Notes: generated by a model not told the origin, from the letters alone. Counted from the first letter of the stretch, positions 40,178 through 49,265 are shown. The stretch is DNA of 64,000 nucleotides from Blautia sp. OF03-15BH (GCF_003463065.1 NZ_QSCM01000010.1:1-64000), one strand, 5' to 3'. Numbers and translations: made by a program.

Positions 40178-40214
40178 AGCCGCTGAATGTTGGTTTTTCC
40201 CCATTCAACGGCTT
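40178..40214 (-). terminator. Terminator of the gap-pgk-tpiA unit
   Basis: GCCGTTGAATG / CATTCAGCGGC stem followed on the minus strand by TTTTTTT. Confidence 0.85.
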
Positions 40215-40232
40215 TTATGCATTACTTATCGA

Positions 40233-40982
40233 TTATTTGTAGTTAACGATCTTTCCGAAATCCGGTTTCAGAGCGGCTCCGCCTACCAGACCACCATCGA
40301 TATCCGGCTGAGCAAAAAGCTCCGGAGCGGTTGCTGCATTTACAGATCCGCCGTACTGGATACGGATAGCCTCTGCAGTTGCCTCATCATAGATTTCAGC
40401 GATACATTTACGGATCTCTCCGCAAACTTCCTGAGCCTGCTCGGTAGTAGCAGTTTTTCCGGTTCCAATTGCCCAGATCGGCTCATAAGCGATAACAGCC
40501 TCTTTTGCCTGATCTGCAGTCAGTCCCTGGAAACCGATCTTAACCTGCTGACGGATGAAATCCATGGTAACACCCTGCTCTCTCTGCTCAAGAGACTCAC
40601 CACAGCACATGATCGGAGTCAGACCATGCTCAAAAGCTTTTTTCATCTTTTTGTTGATATCTGCATCGGTCTCACCAAAGTAACCACGTCTCTCAGAATG
40701 ACCAAGGATAACATATTTCACACCGGCATCAACCAACATGTTCGGAGCGATCTCTCCGGTATATGCACCTTTCTCCTCAAAGTACATATTCTCAGCACCT
40801 ACCTGGATGTTGCTGCCTTTCACAGCCTCAACAACCGGTACGATATCGATAGCCGGTACACAGAATACTACATCTGCATCCTCAGTAGCTACCAGCGGTT
40901 TTAAGGTCTCAACCAGAGCAACTGCCTCACTCGGAGTCATGTTCATTTTCCAGTTGCCTGCAATAATTTTCTTTCTTGCCAT
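40233..40982 (-). CDS. tpiA: Triosephosphate isomerase
   Basis: 249 residues. MARKKIIAGNWKMNMTPSEA has the N-terminal Asn/Lys, the catalytic His is in YVILGHSERRGYFGETD, and the catalytic Glu is in VIAYEPIWAIGTGKTAT. RIQYGGSVNAATAPELFAQP and DGGLVGGAALKPDF complete it. It interconverts DHAP and GAP. It is the last gene of gap-pgk-tpiA and is followed by a terminator. Confidence 0.98.
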   Translation of the reverse strand: MARKKIIAGNWKMNMTPSEAVALVETLKPLVATEDADVVFCVPAIDIVPVVEAVKGSNIQVGAENMYFEEKGAYTGEIAPNMLVDAGVKYVILGHSERRGYFGETDADINKKMKKAFEHGLTPIMCCGESLEQREQGVTMDFIRQQVKIGFQGLTADQAKEAVIAYEPIWAIGTGKTATTEQAQEVCGEIRKCIAEIYDEATAEAIRIQYGGSVNAATAPELFAQPDIDGGLVGGAALKPDFGKIVNYK

Positions 40983-41018
40983 GATTAATCGATCTCCTAT
41001 CGAATTCTTATGTTTTCA

Positions 41019-41039
41019 GGAGCCGGTGAAACCGGCTCC
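41019..41039 (-). other. Hairpin between pgk and tpiA
   Basis: GGAGCCGGTTTCACCGGCTCC on the minus strand with no U-run following; likely an mRNA processing or stabilising stem. Confidence 0.5.
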
Positions 41040-41056
41040 CATATCATTTTTTATAC

Positions 41057-42253
41057 TCAGTCTTTATCGTTAGCTGCTGCTACGCCCGGAAGCTCTTTTC
41101 CTTCCAGGAACTCCAGAGAAGCGCCGCCGCCGGTGGAGATATGAGTCATCTTGTCGCCATAGCCAAGGATATTTACTGCTGCTGCAGAATCACCGCCACC
41201 GATGATGGTAGTAGCATCGGTCTCAGCCAGTGCCTTGGCAACAGCCTCGGTACCATGTGCGAAATTCGGCATCTCGAAGCATCCCATCGGTCCGTTCCAT
41301 ACAACGGTCTTCGCATCTTTCACTGCTGCTGCAAAGATCTTCTCCGTCTCCGGTCCGATATCCATTCCTTCCCAACCATCAGGAATCTCGCCACGTTTTA
41401 CAACCTGGATGTTGCAATCGTTGGAAAAGCTGTCACCGATACGGTTATCAACCGGAAGAAGAAGTTTTACACCTTTCTCCTCCGCTTTTTTCAGCATGTT
41501 TAAAGCATACTCCATATAATCATCCTCGCAGAGGGAAGTACCGATGTGACCGCCCAGAGCTTTGGAGAAGGTATAAGCCATACCACCGCCGATGATCAGA
41601 GTATCAACTTTGTCAAGAAGGCGCTCGATCACAGAGATCTTACTGGAAACCTTAGCACCACCCAGGATAGCAACGAAAGGTCTTTCCGGATTCTCTACAG
41701 CATTGCCAAGGAAATCGATCTCTTTCTGCATCAGATAACCTACTACGCAGGTATCTACAAATTTGGTAACGCCAACATTGGAGCAGTGCGCTCTGTGAGC
41801 GGTACCGAATGCATCGTTTACGAATACATCACAAAGGGAAGCCAGCTCTTCAGAGAACTTGTCCTCATTCTTGGTCTCTTCTGCACGATAACGGGTGTTC
41901 TCCAGAAGGATCACATCTCCATCTTTCATTGCAGCTACAGCAGCTTTTGCGTTCGGACCTACCACTTCCGGATCAGCAGCAAATTTTACTTCCTGACCAA
42001 GAAGCTCAGAAAGACGTACAGCTACCGGTGCCAGAGACAGCTCAGGCTTCGGCTCTCCCTTAGGTTTTCCAAGATGGGAGCAAAGGATCACTTTTCCACC
42101 GTCAGCGATCAGTTTCTTAATGGTCGGAAGAGCTGCTACCAGACGGTTCTCGTCAGTGATCTTTCCGTCCTGAAGGGGAACGTTGAAATCGCAGCGAACC
42201 AGGACACGTTTTCCTTTCACATTGATATCATCAATAGATTTTTTGTTAAGCAT
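41057..42253 (-). CDS. pgk: Phosphoglycerate kinase
   Basis: 398 residues. Substrate motifs: VLVRCDFNVPLQDGKITDEN, VILCSHLGKPKGE, LLENTRYRAEE and DAFGTAHRAHCSNVGV. The nucleotide part has AILGGAKVSSKISVIERLLD and TVVWNGPMGCFEMPNFAHGT, with the glycine-rich GGGDSAAAVN. It makes ATP from 1,3-BPG. It lies between gap and tpiA and is separated from each by a hairpin. Confidence 0.98.
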   Translation of the reverse strand: MLNKKSIDDINVKGKRVLVRCDFNVPLQDGKITDENRLVAALPTIKKLIADGGKVILCSHLGKPKGEPKPELSLAPVAVRLSELLGQEVKFAADPEVVGPNAKAAVAAMKDGDVILLENTRYRAEETKNEDKFSEELASLCDVFVNDAFGTAHRAHCSNVGVTKFVDTCVVGYLMQKEIDFLGNAVENPERPFVAILGGAKVSSKISVIERLLDKVDTLIIGGGMAYTFSKALGGHIGTSLCEDDYMEYALNMLKKAEEKGVKLLLPVDNRIGDSFSNDCNIQVVKRGEIPDGWEGMDIGPETEKIFAAAVKDAKTVVWNGPMGCFEMPNFAHGTEAVAKALAETDATTIIGGGDSAAAVNILGYGDKMTHISTGGGASLEFLEGKELPGVAAANDKD

Positions 42254-42286
42254 GGGAATACCCTCCTTAATTCTTTGTTTTCTCGC

Positions 42287-42318
42287 AAAAAAGGGTCCGG
42301 TCCAAATCGACCGGACCC
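42287..42318 (-). terminator. Hairpin and U-run between gap and pgk
   Basis: GGGTCCGGTC / GACCGGACCC stem followed on the minus strand by TTTTTTG. It may lower pgk-tpiA read-through compared with gap. Confidence 0.75.
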
Positions 42319-42346
42319 TTTTATGAGCCTTAGTTTACAGAAATTC

Positions 42347-43366
42347 TTATTTCTCCAGCAGTTTACCGAAGTATTTGATTGTTCTGCACATCTGGCTTGT
42401 GTAGGAGTTCTCATTGTCATACCAAGAAACTACCTGAACCTCAGTAGTACCATTCTCCAGCGGAAGAACCATGGTCTGAGTTGCATCGAACAGAGAACCG
42501 AATCTCATACCAACGATATCGCTGGATACGATCTCATCCTCGTTGTAACCGAAGGACTCATTAGCAGCAGCCTTCATAGCAGCGTTGATCTGCTCTTTGG
42601 TTACATTTCCTTCAACAACAGCAGTCAGGATGGTGGTAGAACCGGTCGGGGTCGGTACACGCTGAGCAGAACCGATCAGTTTGCCGTTCAGCTCCGGGAT
42701 AACCAGTCCGATTGCTTTTGCAGCACCGGTGCTGTTCGGAACGATATTGATAGCAGCTGCACGGGATCTTCTCAGATCGCCTTTTCTCTGCGGGCCATCC
42801 AGAGTCATCTGATCACCGGTGTATGCATGGATGGTGCACATGATACCGGATTTGATCGGAGCCAGGTCGTTCAGAGCTTTTGCCATCGGAGCCAGGCAGT
42901 TGGTGGTACAGGAAGCTGCAGAGATGATGTTGTCATCTTTGGTCAGGGTCTCATGGTTTACATTGTAAACGATGGTCGGAAGGTCATTACCAGCCGGAGC
43001 GGAAATAACAACTTTCTTAGCGCCTGCATCGATATGAGCCTGTGCTTTTGCTTTGGAGGTGTAGAATCCGGTACACTCCAGAACTACATCAACACCGATC
43101 TCTCCCCACGGAAGCTCTGCTGCGTTTGCTTTTGCATAAATTTTGATCTCTTTTCCATCAACAGTGATAGAGTCCTCACCAGCGGTTACAGTATCAGCCA
43201 GTGCATATTTACCCTGAGTGGAATCGTATTTCAGTAAGTGAGCAAGCATTTTCGGGGAAGTAAGGTCGTTGATTGCTACAACCTCAAAACCTTCAGCGCC
43301 AAACATCTGTCTGAATGCAAGACGTCCAATACGTCCGAATCCATTAATCGCTACTTTTACTGCCAT
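42347..43366 (-). CDS. gap: NAD-dependent glyceraldehyde-3-phosphate dehydrogenase
   Basis: 339 residues. NAD-binding INGFGRIGRLAFRQ opens the protein; the catalytic Cys is in ISAASCTTNCLAPMAKAL with His in CTIHAYTGDQMTLDG, and KRAAIN-type DLRRSRAAAINIVPNSTGAA is kept. GSLFDATQTMVLP and WYDNENSYTSQMCRTIKYF end it. It makes 1,3-BPG from GAP and begins the gap-pgk-tpiA unit; a strong promoter lies 100 bases upstream. Confidence 0.98.
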   Translation of the reverse strand: MAVKVAINGFGRIGRLAFRQMFGAEGFEVVAINDLTSPKMLAHLLKYDSTQGKYALADTVTAGEDSITVDGKEIKIYAKANAAELPWGEIGVDVVLECTGFYTSKAKAQAHIDAGAKKVVISAPAGNDLPTIVYNVNHETLTKDDNIISAASCTTNCLAPMAKALNDLAPIKSGIMCTIHAYTGDQMTLDGPQRKGDLRRSRAAAINIVPNSTGAAKAIGLVIPELNGKLIGSAQRVPTPTGSTTILTAVVEGNVTKEQINAAMKAAANESFGYNEDEIVSSDIVGMRFGSLFDATQTMVLPLENGTTEVQVVSWYDNENSYTSQMCRTIKYFGKLLEK

Positions 43367-43461
43367 GATAATATTCCTCCTAAAAGTAATTTGATAGTTT
43401 CATGTAAATGCGTCTTCAAGTCTCTTTCAGCAGATTGTTAAAGATACATCAACTTGTTTTT

Positions 43462-43490
43462 ATTTTACCTAATTCATCCAGAAAATTCAA
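43462..43490 (-). promoter_or_regulatory. Promoter of gap
   Basis: TTGAAT (43485-43490), 17-base spacer, TAAAAT (43462-43467) on the minus strand. Confidence 0.75.
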
Positions 43491-43528
43491 GTCCCATTTC
43501 AAATTTTATTCTCTTTTTAGAGTTTCGC

Positions 43529-43557
43529 TTTACATTCCTTCCATTTTTCTATATGAT
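43529..43557 (+). promoter_or_regulatory. Promoter of the PHP phosphatase gene
   Basis: TTTACA (43529-43534), 17-base spacer, TATGAT (43552-43557), leading directly into the repeat copy B at 43561. Confidence 0.7.
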
Positions 43558-43560
43558 GAT

Positions 43561-43620
43561 GCCAGGGTACAAAGGTGCAAAAACCGTTCGTGCTTGCACG
43601 ATAAGGGTTTTGACCTTGGG
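43561..43620 (+). repeat. Dispersed structured repeat, copy B
   Basis: GGTGCAAAA (43574-43582) pairs with TTTTGACC (43608-43615); inside is the hairpin TCGTGC-TT-GCACGA and ATAAGG. It forms the 5' leader of the 43693 gene. The front, GATGCCAGGGTACAAAGG, matches GATGCCAGGGTCAAAAGG at 19189. Confidence 0.55.
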
Positions 43621-43692
43621 ACCCGCCAAACATTCGAAAGCAGCGATTTACGCAGTAAATCAGCAAATCATTATAAGGAAAGAAGGTTTGTC

Positions 43693-44502
43693 ATGGCAGT
43701 TGATTTTCATCTGCACTCCGCGTTTTCCGGAGATTCTGAAGCTCCTATGGAGCAGATGATCCTGGAAGGGATCAGGCGCGGGCTCCGGACCATGTGTTTC
43801 ACGGAGCATATGGATCTGGATTACCCGGAAGAGCCGGGACTTTTTGAAGTAAATACAGAAAGCTACCGTGAAAAATTTCTTCAGATGAGAGAAAAATACC
43901 AGGACCAGATCGAGCTGCTTTTCGGTATTGAACTGGGACTCCAGCCTCATCTTGCCGAAACTCACAGGAACTATCTGAATGAATGGCCCTTTGATTTCGT
44001 CATCGGTTCCTCCCATGTTGTTCACGGAAAGGATCCCTACTATCCTGCTTTTTATGAAGGAAAAGAAGAAGCACAGGCCTATCGGGAATATTTTGAAAGT
44101 ATCCTGGAAAACCTGGCTGTTTTTGATGAAATGGATGTCTACGGACATATCGACTATGTTGTCCGTTATGGTCCAAATAAAAATCAATATTATTCTTATG
44201 AAGCTTACCGGGAGCTTCTGGATGAGATCCTGAAGGCACTGATCCGTAAGAATATCGGTCTGGAACTCAACACTGCCGGCTATAAATACGGACTTGGACA
44301 TCCGAATCCCACAGAAGCGGTTCTGAAAAGATATGCAGAGCTGGGCGGAGAAATCCTTACCATCGGTTCCGACGGCCATGCTCCGGAACAGCTGGCCTGG
44401 GATTTCCGGAAAATCCCCTCTCTTCTGAAAGAATGCGGTTTCCGGTATTATACGGTATTCGAGGAACGAATGCCAGTCTTTTACCCGGTGGAAACATTCT
44501 GA
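43693..44502 (+). CDS. hisJ: PHP-type histidinol-phosphatase (HisJ-like)
   Basis: 269 residues from the ATG at 43693 after GGAAAGAAGG. PHP metal motifs: MAVDFHLHSAFSGDSEA (HxH), CFTEHMDLDYPE, ELGLQPH, FVIGSSHVVHG, YGHIDYVVRYGP and TIGSDGHAPEQL. These are the four conserved regions of bacterial HisJ/HisK phosphatases that make histidinol. No his genes are adjacent, so another phosphate ester could be its target. It is transcribed alone and ends at a bidirectional terminator. Confidence 0.85.
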   Translation: MAVDFHLHSAFSGDSEAPMEQMILEGIRRGLRTMCFTEHMDLDYPEEPGLFEVNTESYREKFLQMREKYQDQIELLFGIELGLQPHLAETHRNYLNEWPFDFVIGSSHVVHGKDPYYPAFYEGKEEAQAYREYFESILENLAVFDEMDVYGHIDYVVRYGPNKNQYYSYEAYRELLDEILKALIRKNIGLELNTAGYKYGLGHPNPTEAVLKRYAELGGEILTIGSDGHAPEQLAWDFRKIPSLLKECGFRYYTVFEERMPVFYPVETF

Positions 44503-44503
44503 C

Positions 44504-44557
44504 AAAAATCCCGCAGACGGTTGCCGGTCTCATTTCCGGCCCTTCTGCGGGATTTTT
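44504..44557. terminator. Bidirectional terminator between hisJ and nifU
   Basis: AAAAATCCCGCAGA / TCTGCGGGATTTTTT with an inner GCCGG.. CCGGC hairpin. Confidence 0.85.
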
Positions 44558-44565
44558 TATAAAGA

Positions 44566-45009
44566 TCAATATTCCTCTTCTTCTGTCTCCTCACCCTCAT
44601 GGATGTCTGACTTGGGTTTCTTCAGTCCTTCGATCTTGATATCATGCTTCTCTGCATAATCCCAGAGTGCTGCATGGATCGCCTCTTCTGCAAGCAGAGA
44701 ACAATGCACTTTTACAGGCGGCAGTCCATCCAGAGCTTCCATTACGGCTTTATTGGTCACCTGAAGAGCTTCCTGAATGCTCTTACCCATGACCATCTCG
44801 GTTGCCATACTGCTGGTGGCTACTGCTGCGCCGCAGCCAAAGGTCTTGAACTTACAGTCTCTGATGATGCCATCCTCATCAATATCCAGGTAAATTCTCA
44901 TAATATCACCGCATTTGGCATTTCCTACGGTACCCACACCGCTTGCATTCTCGATCTCTCCTACGTTTCTGGGATGCTGGAAATGATCCATTACTTTTTC
45001 ACTGTACAT
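44566..45009 (-). CDS. nifU: Fe-S scaffold protein NifU/IscU type
   Basis: 147 residues. The three scaffold Cys are in GNAKCGDIMRIYLDI, FKTFGCGAAVATSSMA and VKVHCSLLAEEAIHAAL. The C-terminal acidic tail (HEGEETEEEEY) is an extension over the core. It takes sulfur from the desulfurase at 45037 and assembles clusters. The three genes IscR-IscS-NifU form one unit on this strand. Confidence 0.96.
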   Translation of the reverse strand: MYSEKVMDHFQHPRNVGEIENASGVGTVGNAKCGDIMRIYLDIDEDGIIRDCKFKTFGCGAAVATSSMATEMVMGKSIQEALQVTNKAVMEALDGLPPVKVHCSLLAEEAIHAALWDYAEKHDIKIEGLKKPKSDIHEGEETEEEEY

Positions 45010-45036
45010 TTTCTATTCCTCCAAAATGATCTTCTA

Positions 45037-46218
45037 TTACTTCTGTTTCTTGATAAAATCTTCGTAAAGCGGAGACATGCTGCGGAGTTTGTCAACGATC
45101 TCTTTCAGGGAATCCACAACATAGTCCATATCTTCCTTGCTGATCTCTTCATTCAAAGTCAGGCGCAGAGAGCCGTGAGCGATCTCATGAGGCAGCCCAA
45201 TGGCCAGCAGCACATGAGAGGGATCCAGAGAACCGGACGTGCAGGCAGACCCGCTGCTTCCACAGATTCCTTTCATATCCAGCATGATCAGAAGGGATTC
45301 TCCCTCCAGGAACTGGAAGCTGAAATTGGCATTGTTCGGCAGTCTCTTCGTACGGTCACCATTCAGACGGCAGTACGGGATTTCTGTCAGCACACGCTCA
45401 ATGAGATAATCTCTGACTTCTCTCTCTTTTGCGGTACGCTCTTCCATGCTGTTCATGGCACGTTCCACTGCTTTGCCAAACCCTACGATACCAGGAACAT
45501 TTTCTGTACCGGCACGACGTTTTCTCTCCTGGGCTCCGCCATGTACAAAGCTTCTGATCTTTACGCCCTTCCGGATATAAAGAAATCCGATCCCTTTGGG
45601 ACCATTTAATTTATGTCCGCTGGCACTGAGCATATCGATATGACAGGCATCTACATGGATGGGCAGCTGGCCAAATGCCTGAACGGCATCTGTATGGAAA
45701 AGAATTCCATGCTCTTTTGCAATGGCTCCGATCTCTTCAATCGGCTGGATCGTTCCGATCTCATTGTTCGCAAACATGACAGAGATCAGGATGGTATCCG
45801 GACGAATAGCCTTTTCCAGCTCATCCAGTTTTACCACACCATTTTCATCTACATCCAGATATGTGATCTCAAAACCGCGTTTTTCCAAATATTCACAGGT
45901 ATGAAGGATCGCATGATGCTCGATCTTGCTGGTGATGATGTGTTTTCCTTTAGAAGCATATGCTTCTGCAGTCGCCTTCAATGCCCAGTTATCAGACTCG
46001 GAACCACCTGCAGTAAAGTAGATCTCCTCCGGTTTTGCCCCGAGAGAATCAGCTATGGTCTTTCTTGCAGCATCCACTGCCTGTTTGCTTTTTCCTGCAA
46101 ACTCATAGACACTGGACGGGTTTCCATAATATTCCGTAAAATAAGGAAGCATTGCCTCTACTACTTCCGGTGCGGTCTTTGTCGTAGCCGCATTATCAAG
46201 ATAAATTAATTTTTTCAT
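45037..46218 (-). CDS. nifS: Cysteine desulfurase NifS/IscS
   Basis: 393 residues. PLP Lys is in LSASGHKLNGPKGIGF; the sulfur-carrying Cys is in GSSGSACTSGSLDPS. The opening IYLDNAATTKTAPEVVEAML and GGSESDNWALKATA are typical. It converts cysteine to alanine and hands sulfur to NifU. Its start overlaps the Rrf2 gene's end by four bases. Confidence 0.97.
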   Translation of the reverse strand: MKKLIYLDNAATTKTAPEVVEAMLPYFTEYYGNPSSVYEFAGKSKQAVDAARKTIADSLGAKPEEIYFTAGGSESDNWALKATAEAYASKGKHIITSKIEHHAILHTCEYLEKRGFEITYLDVDENGVVKLDELEKAIRPDTILISVMFANNEIGTIQPIEEIGAIAKEHGILFHTDAVQAFGQLPIHVDACHIDMLSASGHKLNGPKGIGFLYIRKGVKIRSFVHGGAQERKRRAGTENVPGIVGFGKAVERAMNSMEERTAKEREVRDYLIERVLTEIPYCRLNGDRTKRLPNNANFSFQFLEGESLLIMLDMKGICGSSGSACTSGSLDPSHVLLAIGLPHEIAHGSLRLTLNEEISKEDMDYVVDSLKEIVDKLRSMSPLYEDFIKKQK

Positions 46219-46697
46219 GATTTTTCACTCCTTGCACATGGCTCATTGGTTTTATCTGCCGTATGGATCTGTGTCGTCTTCTTCACACGTCTGCTTTCTC
46301 TGATCAGATCGGATAAACGGATCTCATCTACAGTCTTCTGAATACTTGCATTCATCCGCTCCCAGACATATTTAGTCACACAGAACGAAGATTCCTCACA
46401 GCCGTCCGCCCGCTCTCCCGGACATTCCACTGCTTTTAAGCTTCCCTCCAGAGCCCGCAGGATATCTCCCACGGAAATCTCACTGGCAGGCTTTGCCAGA
46501 TAATATCCTCCGGAGGCGCCTCTGATACTGGTCACCAGACCGGCCTTTTTCAGTTTTGCCATAAGCTGTTCCAGATAGCCCTCGGAAATATGCTGTCGTT
46601 CTGCTATACTATTCAGGGAAACCGCTTCGTTTTCACTGTAGACAGCCAGATCGATCATGGCACTTAAACCATAACGGCCCTTTGTTGACAACTTCAT
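46215..46697 (-). CDS. iscR: Rrf2-family regulator, IscR-like
   Basis: 160 residues. A winged helix runs MKLSTKGRYGLSAMIDLAVY, SIAERQHISEGYLEQLMAKL, SIRGASGGYYLAKP. Three Cys in VECPGERADGCEESSFC could bind an Fe-S cluster; the spacing is X7 and X5, near but not the same as E. coli IscR. It should control the iscS-nifU unit. C-terminal tail is basic. CymR-type regulators lack these Cys, so IscR is the better match. Confidence 0.88.
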   Translation of the reverse strand: MKLSTKGRYGLSAMIDLAVYSENEAVSLNSIAERQHISEGYLEQLMAKLKKAGLVTSIRGASGGYYLAKPASEISVGDILRALEGSLKAVECPGERADGCEESSFCVTKYVWERMNASIQKTVDEIRLSDLIRESRRVKKTTQIHTADKTNEPCARSEKS

Positions 46698-46828
46698 GGC
46701 ATCTTCCCTCCGTCAGCACTTTTCAATTCCAACTATTTTGCTAGGTTTTGCATTAAAAATATAGCACTACCATCCGGTTCTGTCAAGCCCCCATACTGCA
46801 TAAACTGAAAGAAAACGGTTGGTTTTCC

Positions 46829-48385
46829 ATGAAACATAAAAAAGCCATCCTGCGTGGTGCTTTCCTTCTCACTGCCGCAGGCTTTCTGAGCCGGATCATG
46901 GGCTTCTTCTACAGAATATTCCTTTCAAGGAGCATTGGTGCAGACGGCCTCGGACTCTACCAGATGATTTTTCCCGTCTTTGCTCTGGCTCTTTCTTTTA
47001 CCTCTGCCGGTCTGAATACCGCCGTCTCTCATCAGGTTTCCAGAAAAAATGCCCTCGGAGATAAAAAAGGGGTCTGGGAAGTTTTTTTCACAGGGGCCGT
47101 ACTCTCTCTCCTTCTTTCCGGTTTTGCAGCAGGATCGCTCTGGCGCTGTGCAGGAGTTCTGGCAGAAACTTTCCTGAAGGATATCCGCTGTGAAGAGCTT
47201 CTGAAATATCTGGCGCTCTCTCTGCCCTTCGCCTCTCTCCATTCCATCGTCACAGGCTGTTTTATTGGAAGGAAAAAAGCAGGTCTTCCAGCCCTCTCTC
47301 AGCTTTTTGAGCAGGCGGTCCGCATCCTTTCTTCCCTGCTGCTCTGGCAGATTTTTCTGAAAAAAGAGCTCTCACCAAGCCCGCTTATTGCCGTAGGCGG
47401 CATACTGGCCTCTGAAGTTCTGACCAGTCTTTTCACTCTTCTCCTGCTTCTTCTTCAGAGTCCTGTTTTTCCACTGCCATCTCCTGCTGTTATGAAAAGA
47501 AATATGGAACGGCTGTCGGAAATTGCACTCCCTGTCAGTATGAATCGTTGTATCCTTGGGATCTTTCAAAGCGTGGAAGCTGTTCTGATCCCGCTGAGAC
47601 TTCGCCTTTTCGGCTATACCGCCACAGAAGCCTACCGTCATTACGGCACGCTCACAGGCATGGCTCTCCCTCTGGTTCTCTTTCCCTCTGCCATCACCGG
47701 AGCTGTCTCTTTGCTGTTGATCCCGGAGATTTCCGAGGCAGATGCGTTAAATGACCGGCAGGCGATCCTGCGTACGGCCAGAAATACCGTTTCCGGCTGC
47801 CTGTATCTGGGTATTTTCTGTACCGGCGGCTTTTTTCTGTTCGGGAAAGAACTCGGTCTTTTTCTCTTTCAGAGTGAAGAAGCCGGCAGTTATATCCGGA
47901 TCCTTGGCTGGATCTGTCCTTTTTTATATCTCGGAACCACTCTCGCCAGCATCCTGAACAGCCTCGGAAAAACGACGGCCGTCTTCTTTCAGAATCTTCT
48001 GGGAATTCTGATCCGGATTTTTTTTGTCTGGTTTTACATTCCACGATCCGGAATTTCAGGCTGCCTTCTTGGGCTTCTCATTTCCCAGCTTGTAACGGCA
48101 CTTTTGTCTCTCCGAACGCTTTTGAAAGCCGTACCGGAATTTGAATTATCCACAAAGGATCTGCTGCTTCCACTGCTTTTTCTGGGATGGAGCCTGTTCC
48201 TTGTCATGCTGGCCGACCGGATCCTGCCCGTTATCATTTCTGTACCTTCTCCGGGCTCCGGCACGGCTCCGTTCCTGCTTTTTCTGCGGGGAGGTATTTT
48301 TGCAGCCTCCTATACACTCCCCGCTTTTATCCGCCTGGAAAACACCTTTGGCTTTTCTTTCCCTGCAAGGTTCAGACAAAAATAA
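46829..48385 (+). CDS. SpoVB-like lipid/oligosaccharide flippase (MATE/MOP family)
   Basis: 518 residues with about 14 hydrophobic segments. The N-terminal RGAFLLTAAGFLSRIMGFFY and RIFLSRSIGADGLGLYQMIF are the family signature. SpoVB works in spore cortex peptidoglycan, and related MurJ-like members flip lipid II; this copy may do either. Its place next to a cell-wall binding-repeat protein fits an envelope role. The ribosome site is weak (GGTTGG), so the start is moderately sure. Confidence 0.85.
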   Translation: MKHKKAILRGAFLLTAAGFLSRIMGFFYRIFLSRSIGADGLGLYQMIFPVFALALSFTSAGLNTAVSHQVSRKNALGDKKGVWEVFFTGAVLSLLLSGFAAGSLWRCAGVLAETFLKDIRCEELLKYLALSLPFASLHSIVTGCFIGRKKAGLPALSQLFEQAVRILSSLLLWQIFLKKELSPSPLIAVGGILASEVLTSLFTLLLLLLQSPVFPLPSPAVMKRNMERLSEIALPVSMNRCILGIFQSVEAVLIPLRLRLFGYTATEAYRHYGTLTGMALPLVLFPSAITGAVSLLLIPEISEADALNDRQAILRTARNTVSGCLYLGIFCTGGFFLFGKELGLFLFQSEEAGSYIRILGWICPFLYLGTTLASILNSLGKTTAVFFQNLLGILIRIFFVWFYIPRSGISGCLLGLLISQLVTALLSLRTLLKAVPEFELSTKDLLLPLLFLGWSLFLVMLADRILPVIISVPSPGSGTAPFLLFLRGGIFAASYTLPAFIRLENTFGFSFPARFRQK

Positions 48386-48397
48386 GAATTTTTCCCT

Positions 48398-48451
48398 TGC
48401 CAGAACTTTTTTTCTATGCGATGATGATAAAAAAGGAAAAAAGTTCCGGCA
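48398..48451 (+). promoter_or_regulatory. Long inverted repeat next to the 48464 ribosome site
   Basis: TGCCAGAACTTTTTT (48398-48412) and AAAAAAGTTCCGGCA (48437-48451) form a 15-bp stem with one mismatch; the second arm touches AGGAGG. Possible translational control or a weak terminator of the upstream gene. A promoter-like TTGCCA/GATGAT pair also overlaps it. Confidence 0.5.
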
Positions 48452-48463
48452 GGAGGATGATTC

Positions 48464-49180
48464 ATGAAACAGAAATTTAAAACCACGTTCTGTCTTCTGG
48501 CTGCGGCATTCTGTCTTCTGTTCCCGGTGAAGGGACAGGCAGCAGATGCCTATGAATGGGTGACTGATACACTCAATGCACGGATCCAGTATGTGAATAC
48601 GACTACAGGAGAACCTTTGAAATCCCAGTTCAAAAAGATCAAGGGCTATACGTATTATTTTGACAAGAACGGCTACGCAGCCACCGGTTTTACTAAAATC
48701 GACGGTTTTTATTACTACTTTGACAGCACCGGCGCCATGCTGAGAAGTGAATGGCGTGCAAACCGCTATTTTCTCTCCAATGGCCGTATGGCTGTCAACC
48801 AGTATGTGAAAGATGTTTCCGGGCGCGTCTATGTCGGAAAAGACGGTACCCCGGTAGAAAATTATTCCAAGTCCCGTCCCGCTAAATTCATCAAGGATTC
48901 CAAGGGGTTCCGATACCGTAATCTCGATGGCACGTATTCCCGGAAGACCTGGCAGTGTATCAAAGGATCCTGGTATTATTTTTATTCCAGTGGCTATATG
49001 GCACGGCGTACCAAGCTCGGCAGATATTATGTAGGGATCAATGGCAAAATGGTCACCAATAAATGGGTAAAGATCGGAAATTACAAATATTACTACGGTG
49101 CAGACGGAAGAATGAAAAAGAAGATCCGGATCAAATCCTCTTCCTCCGGTTCCTCCAGTCCCGTAGTGAATATCAATTAA
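48464..49180 (+). CDS. Secreted protein with cell-wall-binding repeats
   Basis: 238 residues. A signal peptide (MKQKFKTTFCLLAAAFCLLF, cut near GQAAD) precedes 6-7 glucan/choline-binding-like repeats, each with the aromatic pattern GYTYYFDKNGYAATGFTKID or GFYYYFDSTGAMLRS, and ending in KIGNYKYYYGADGRMKKK. Repeats of this type bind the cell wall or polymer and are common in gut Clostridia. It has no catalytic domain, so may be an adhesin or scaffold. A terminator follows at 49209. Confidence 0.85.
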   Translation: MKQKFKTTFCLLAAAFCLLFPVKGQAADAYEWVTDTLNARIQYVNTTTGEPLKSQFKKIKGYTYYFDKNGYAATGFTKIDGFYYYFDSTGAMLRSEWRANRYFLSNGRMAVNQYVKDVSGRVYVGKDGTPVENYSKSRPAKFIKDSKGFRYRNLDGTYSRKTWQCIKGSWYYFYSSGYMARRTKLGRYYVGINGKMVTNKWVKIGNYKYYYGADGRMKKKIRIKSSSSGSSSPVVNIN

Positions 49181-49208
49181 ACGAAATCAAAAAACTTTTC
49201 ACGAAAAA

Positions 49209-49241
49209 ACTCCGGTGCGGAAGATCCGCTCCGGAGTTTTT
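49209..49241 (+). terminator. Terminator after the binding-repeat gene
   Basis: ACTCCGG / CCGGAGT stem with an inner CGGA/TCCG pair, followed by TTTTTG. Confidence 0.85.
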
Positions 49242-49265
49242 GTGTGAAGCTGATATTTATTTTCT

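Noticed and set aside
41546..43237. 563-codon plus-strand frame
   Set aside because: Antisense to gap and pgk; a result of codon bias in highly expressed genes, without a ribosome site.
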